Shown: positions 60,160 through 64,000 of the stretch, piece after piece
How the letters are laid out: the number at the start of each line of letters is the position of its first letter
Position numbering within the stretch: position 1 is the stretch's first letter
Assembly (NCBI GenBank): GCA_025618425.1
Contig: CM046847.1
Location: forward strand, 8,049,033 to 8,113,032
Source: Heliocidaris tuberculata
Taxonomy: Eukaryota; Echinodermata; Echinoidea; Camarodonta; Echinometridae
Direction: 5' to 3'
DNA length: 64,000 bases
The notes under the pieces: generated by a model
What the model was told of the DNA's origin: nothing
The model's input: only the letters and a program-made list of their open reading frames with translations
Databases searched by the model: none
Position numbers and translations under genes: made by a program

Positions 60160-60740
60160 CTCTTACCTGCAAGAACTCTTTAGGCGAACGTGCAGCCCCG
60201 TACAGGTACCGTGCAACCGACGTGCAACCGATGCGCGATCGACATGTCACGGCTCCGTATAGAGCCATGGGCTTCGTGAGACCTCGCAAGGAGCCCGTGC
60301 GATGGTCGCAAGAAGCACGTGCGCAGGAAGTACGATGGCTGCGCGTGTAACTTGCGTGCATCAAAACACGTAGCCACACGCAGAGATTGTTGGACACTGG
60401 CAAGGAGGTGCATGACCGGTTATGATAAACCTTTAACACACCCCATCTTCCCTGCAAGAACTCTTGAGGCGAACGTGCAGCCACGTACAGGTACCGTGCA
60501 ACCGACGCGCGATACACGGCTCCGTATGGAACCATGGACTTCGTGGGACCTGTCGGTGGACATGTCCAACAGCCTCCTTGCGTGTCATTGTGTGCTCATG
60601 CGTGTTTGGAAAAATGTGCAGACCTGTGGGTGCGACGCAAGGATTTTCTACGAAATTCGTCGCAGAGCCAGACCATACACACGGAGGTGTACGACCGGTT
60701 TTGACCATTGTGACCAACCCTTTATACCCTCGCACACTAA
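60160..60740 (+). repeat. Two-copy GC-rich direct repeat, about 285-bp unit
   Basis: CTGCAAGAACTCTTKAGGCG, AACGTGCAGCCMCGTACAGG, TACCGTGCAACCGACG and ACGGCTCCGTATRGARCCAT occur at 60169 and 60453 in the same order. The region is rich in CGTGC/GCACG words. No ORF matches a known family. Confidence 0.7.
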
Positions 60741-61275
60741 GTACTATCCACCCGAGTGTGGATATCATTACATGTGTTAAATATTTTACTTCATTTATTA
60801 ATTAAAGGGAAACGAGCCTCTTTTTTTGCAAAAAGAACTGTTTTGTGACTGACCTATAAATCATTGTGTACCCATTAATGATGTGCTTTGAAATAATATA
60901 CCCTGCAAGTTTCATAAACAAGACTCTTTTGTTCTTATTACAATGAAGAAGAAAAAAGTACACTTGAAAATGAGTTCCTGAATGGTATTACTAAGACCTT
61001 GAGATTTGTCACATGAATCAAAAGGTGTTTACCTTGAGATCTAAGAAAAGGCACAATAATGTATAGTAGCATGAAATGAATTTAAGATGTAATCAAGAGA
61101 TAGGGCGCCGAATTCTGTTGTTGTTGTTGTTGCTTGTATTGTTTTTGTTTTTGTTTGAACAGACTCATTTGGCAGTTTGGTAGGAATGAAATGGTGTCTT
61201 AAGGGTGAATGTTATAATGTGAAGTGCACTTCTACTACAGTATCTAACAGCGACCAGATTAGTCACCTCCCCCCT

Positions 61276-61307
<32 letters not shown>

Positions 61308-63582
61308 TCAGGACTATAATTTTGTCCCTCTCTCTCTTTGTCACTCACCTACGCACACTTGTTCCTACACCATCACCCTTCCCCTCCCTCCCTCTTTCTC
61401 TTTCTTTCTCTCTCTCTCTCTCTCTCTACCCCCCCCCCCCTCTCTCTCTCTCTCTCTCATACACAGCCACCGTCACACTTGCTATCAGACACAATTACAT
61501 ATTAGATCAGGAGGCAGAGGTCGACGGCAAGAGTGGGATCAGTATTGGGGAGTGAGCTGGATAATCAGTCAGGGATATACGGGGGCTTGGGAGGTATAAG
61601 GGTTTGACATAGAGTTTCCATTAACAAAACTGGGGTGGGCGGATGACGAAATCAGGATAGACGTACTATTTTTAAAAAGCACCAAAGACAAATTGCAGTA
61701 TGTAGCAAGAATCCAGATGTTTGGGGATTATTAAGATCTTGAATTTAACAGGATAAAGAGTAGATTGACAGTAACGACTGTGGGAAAAAGACATCCGAAA
61801 TGGCGAAGAAGGTAAAAGTAAGCAGCTTATCATTTCATGAATGAAAATGAAATAACATAAAGAGTAAAACAAAATTTAAGATAGCTGTAAAAACGACATA
61901 CTAAAGCTTTCGTCTTGCACTCATCGATCAGGTAGAACGCAAGAATGGAAAGAAAACGGAAAATAGGCCTACGAGGACGAAACTAAAACAATGAGCTCGA
62001 AAAAAGAGAGCTTTTTGGACGACACAATACTTCATTCGCACAAATGCTAGAAAACATCTATTGCCTCCGAGACGATTTTACTTATAGGGTTATTGTTTTT
62101 TGCATTTCCTTATTTGCAAAACTACCATCAAAAGTGTTATTATATATATTATATTCATTGCTGCGCAATAAGTTTGTATGATTATGGTCATCATGGACCG
62201 GGGTATGCCTATTCGAAGGCTTTGATTGATGATACGCAGTGGTATAGGGTGAGTCTAGCCATTGAGGGGGCACTGGCATCATTGGGGGGGGGGGGCACAC
62301 CGGTCTTACTCGGAAAATTCAATGCGACTTTACGAGGTCACTGATTAAGGGGAGGGTGCGGGAAAGGATCATATCGCCTTCTTTTCTAGTACTTTTCCAT
62401 TTTTCCTTTCTTTTTCTCAGCTCTCTCTTTTAGAAATATTTTTTTAGCCATTCGATGGGGGGGGGGGGGGGTGGCACGTGCCCCCCTCCCCCGTGCCAAT
62501 CTGTAGCTACGCCACTGAGATACGCGGGGAAAGGTGTGTGATGCCGTACATCGAGCCAAGACGGTTCTACTTTCCGAAGCAAAGAAGATAAGATGGGCTT
62601 TGTTGTCATATGAAACACCATCTAGTGTTTGCTTTCTCGGCAGCTGAAAAATGTGTCATCAGTAATGTTAACGAAGTATGTGTATATCCAAAATCTATAG
62701 CCTGCTCCACGTCTAGTTTCCTCGCTTTGCCCTCTCCAAATGTATCTGTTGTTGTCGCAGAATGATGGACTAATATCAAATTTAGGCTTCTAATATCCTC
62801 CATAACTAGGTTCCCTCTCGCTCTATACAGTGCGTATAAAAAAAAACCGTATGCCCAACTTTGGTAGCTTCTTGTTAAAAATTTATAATCTCTATGCACT
62901 TAAAATCTATTTTATAGTAAAGAGTAACTTATATTTTGTCAAATGATGTCTTATTCATAACCAGGAAAGTGTGGCACTGTAACTAGACTTCCTGTTCCGC
63001 ATAACCATGCTGCAACGGATGACTGAGCAGCAAACTTTTAACAGGGAAGTGACACTACTGAAAAAAAAAAGTATTGTCAAAATCCTCTTGTACCAAGTTT
63101 GGGCTGAAGCAACTAATGTGGGTCAAAACCAATTATGCTTATGTTATTCCAGCTGGAAAACAATTGCTTAGTTATTTCAATTGATTTTGTGCATATAAGT
63201 AAAAAAAGGTTACTGTCATCGTTGGTATATGATTATAATAATCTATATCGCTAACCGTCTGTTATGTATTGAAGTGGAGGTGACAATATGCCGCTGACTC
63301 ATGGGTAGATGATATCGGCGCCCACTTCACTTGTGCGTATGATGGAATCAATGGCGCTGATTTATGGGTGTTACAGCTGCGCCGAAATTGATAGACAACA
63401 CGCCGCTGTTTCTAACTATCTATATAAAAACAAGTAAATGCAATGCAAATCAGATTATTCTTTTGAATTTGTGTAAGTTATACAACACAACCAAAGTGGT
63501 ATATTTTGAAGGAAGAAGGTCCAGATAAATTTGCTGCAATAAAAATATTCTAATAGTCAGCTGCTACAATGGACTAAGTCCT
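60741..63582. other. Repeat-rich intergenic DNA, no gene seen
   Basis: Contains (TTG)n at 61120-61158, a poly-C run at 61281-61308, (CT)n tracts at about 61400-61458, poly-G at 62285-62295 and 62458-62472, and the motif TAGCTACGCCACTGA at 62505-62519. Short ORFs in the CT/C tracts are artefacts. Confidence 0.5.
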
Positions 63583-63741
63583 GGGCCCTGTTCCATAAAA
63601 ATTGTTATTTATAAATTGTTATAAAAAACAACAGCGAAGGTTCTTTTTTGCTCTCAGCCAATTAAATGCAAGCATTTCAGTAACTTATATCAGTTATTGC
63701 AACGTGTTATATTGATAACAAGTTTTATGGAACAAGGCCCT
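63583..63741. mobile_element. GGGCCC-type palindromic MITE, copy 3
   Basis: Ends GGGCCCTGTTCCATAAAA and TTTTATGGAACAAGGCCC, with inner CTCTCAGCCAATTAAATGCA, CATTTCAGTAACTTATA and TTGATAACAAG. Same family as 2780-2927 and 14103-14249. The remaining 260 bp of the window show nothing further. Confidence 0.75.
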
Positions 63742-64000
63742 GAATTGTCTACAATATTAATAATTATACGTACAATCCTGCAACATGTCCTGTTTTGAAA
63801 AATACTTTAAACTATTCGGGAGCTTCAAGTATGTTATTTAGTTCATTTAAATATGATATAATTTTGTTACTTTTTAAATCTCTACATCACGTTGACAAAT
63901 TCAGAGATTTCCAATGAAGATTAATATTTTATCTACTGTCCACATTGTGTTAAGCTGATTTTCAACTGCCTACAATCTAATGTCGTAACTTGGTCTAAAA

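Overview
The window is animal nuclear DNA: AT-rich, intron-dense, and full of microsatellites, small inverted-repeat transposons and LINE sequence. The gene content (a metazoan SMC3 plus a secreted EGF/SRCR/discoidin-type protein) and the L1/Tx1-like LINE suggest an invertebrate deuterostome, most likely an echinoderm such as a sea urchin. This is an inference; the species cannot be fixed from the sequence.

Layout. (1) 1-25,500, + strand: the cohesin ATPase gene SMC3. 27 exons (261-24610) join in phase with GT-AG introns and give 1,164 complete residues, from about human residue 44 to the stop. The first exons, with the start codon and Walker A, lie left of the window. Its introns carry many mobile remnants: a reverse-transcriptase fossil, a piggyBac-like MITE pair inverted around one exon, a 1.3-kb and a 2.15-kb element with perfect terminal inverted repeats, tRNA-like sequences and several palindromic MITEs. 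(2) 24,611-30,768: intergenic between convergent genes, with a degenerate MITE and a 15-bp-monomer satellite with higher-order structure. (3) 30,769-57,423, - strand: a nine-exon gene I assembled from splice sites and codon phase. It encodes a predicted secreted protein of about 555 residues: signal peptide, a short Cys-containing segment I do not recognise, EGF, SRCR, and two F5/8-type-C (discoidin) domains. Its sixth intron (32,849-46,128) holds a same-strand L1/Tx1-like LINE with an intact 1,271-aa endonuclease/RT ORF2, an intact ORF1 about 4 kb upstream, a degenerate duplicated block between them and a fragment of a second LINE. Other introns hold a (GAA)n tract of about 71 units just upstream of an acceptor, two near-identical direct copies of a 525-bp TIR element, and several MITEs. 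(4) 57,424-64,000: no intact host gene seen. A 1,255-bp element (58,747-60,001) with long TIRs and a perfect 9-bp target-site duplication encloses the first exon of a RecQ-like helicase. It sits among GC-rich duplicated repeats, followed by repeat-rich intergenic DNA.

How the genes relate: SMC3 is a housekeeping cohesin subunit. The - strand gene looks like an extracellular recognition or adhesion protein. They are convergent and I see no functional link. The rest is mobile DNA that shapes introns and possibly splicing.
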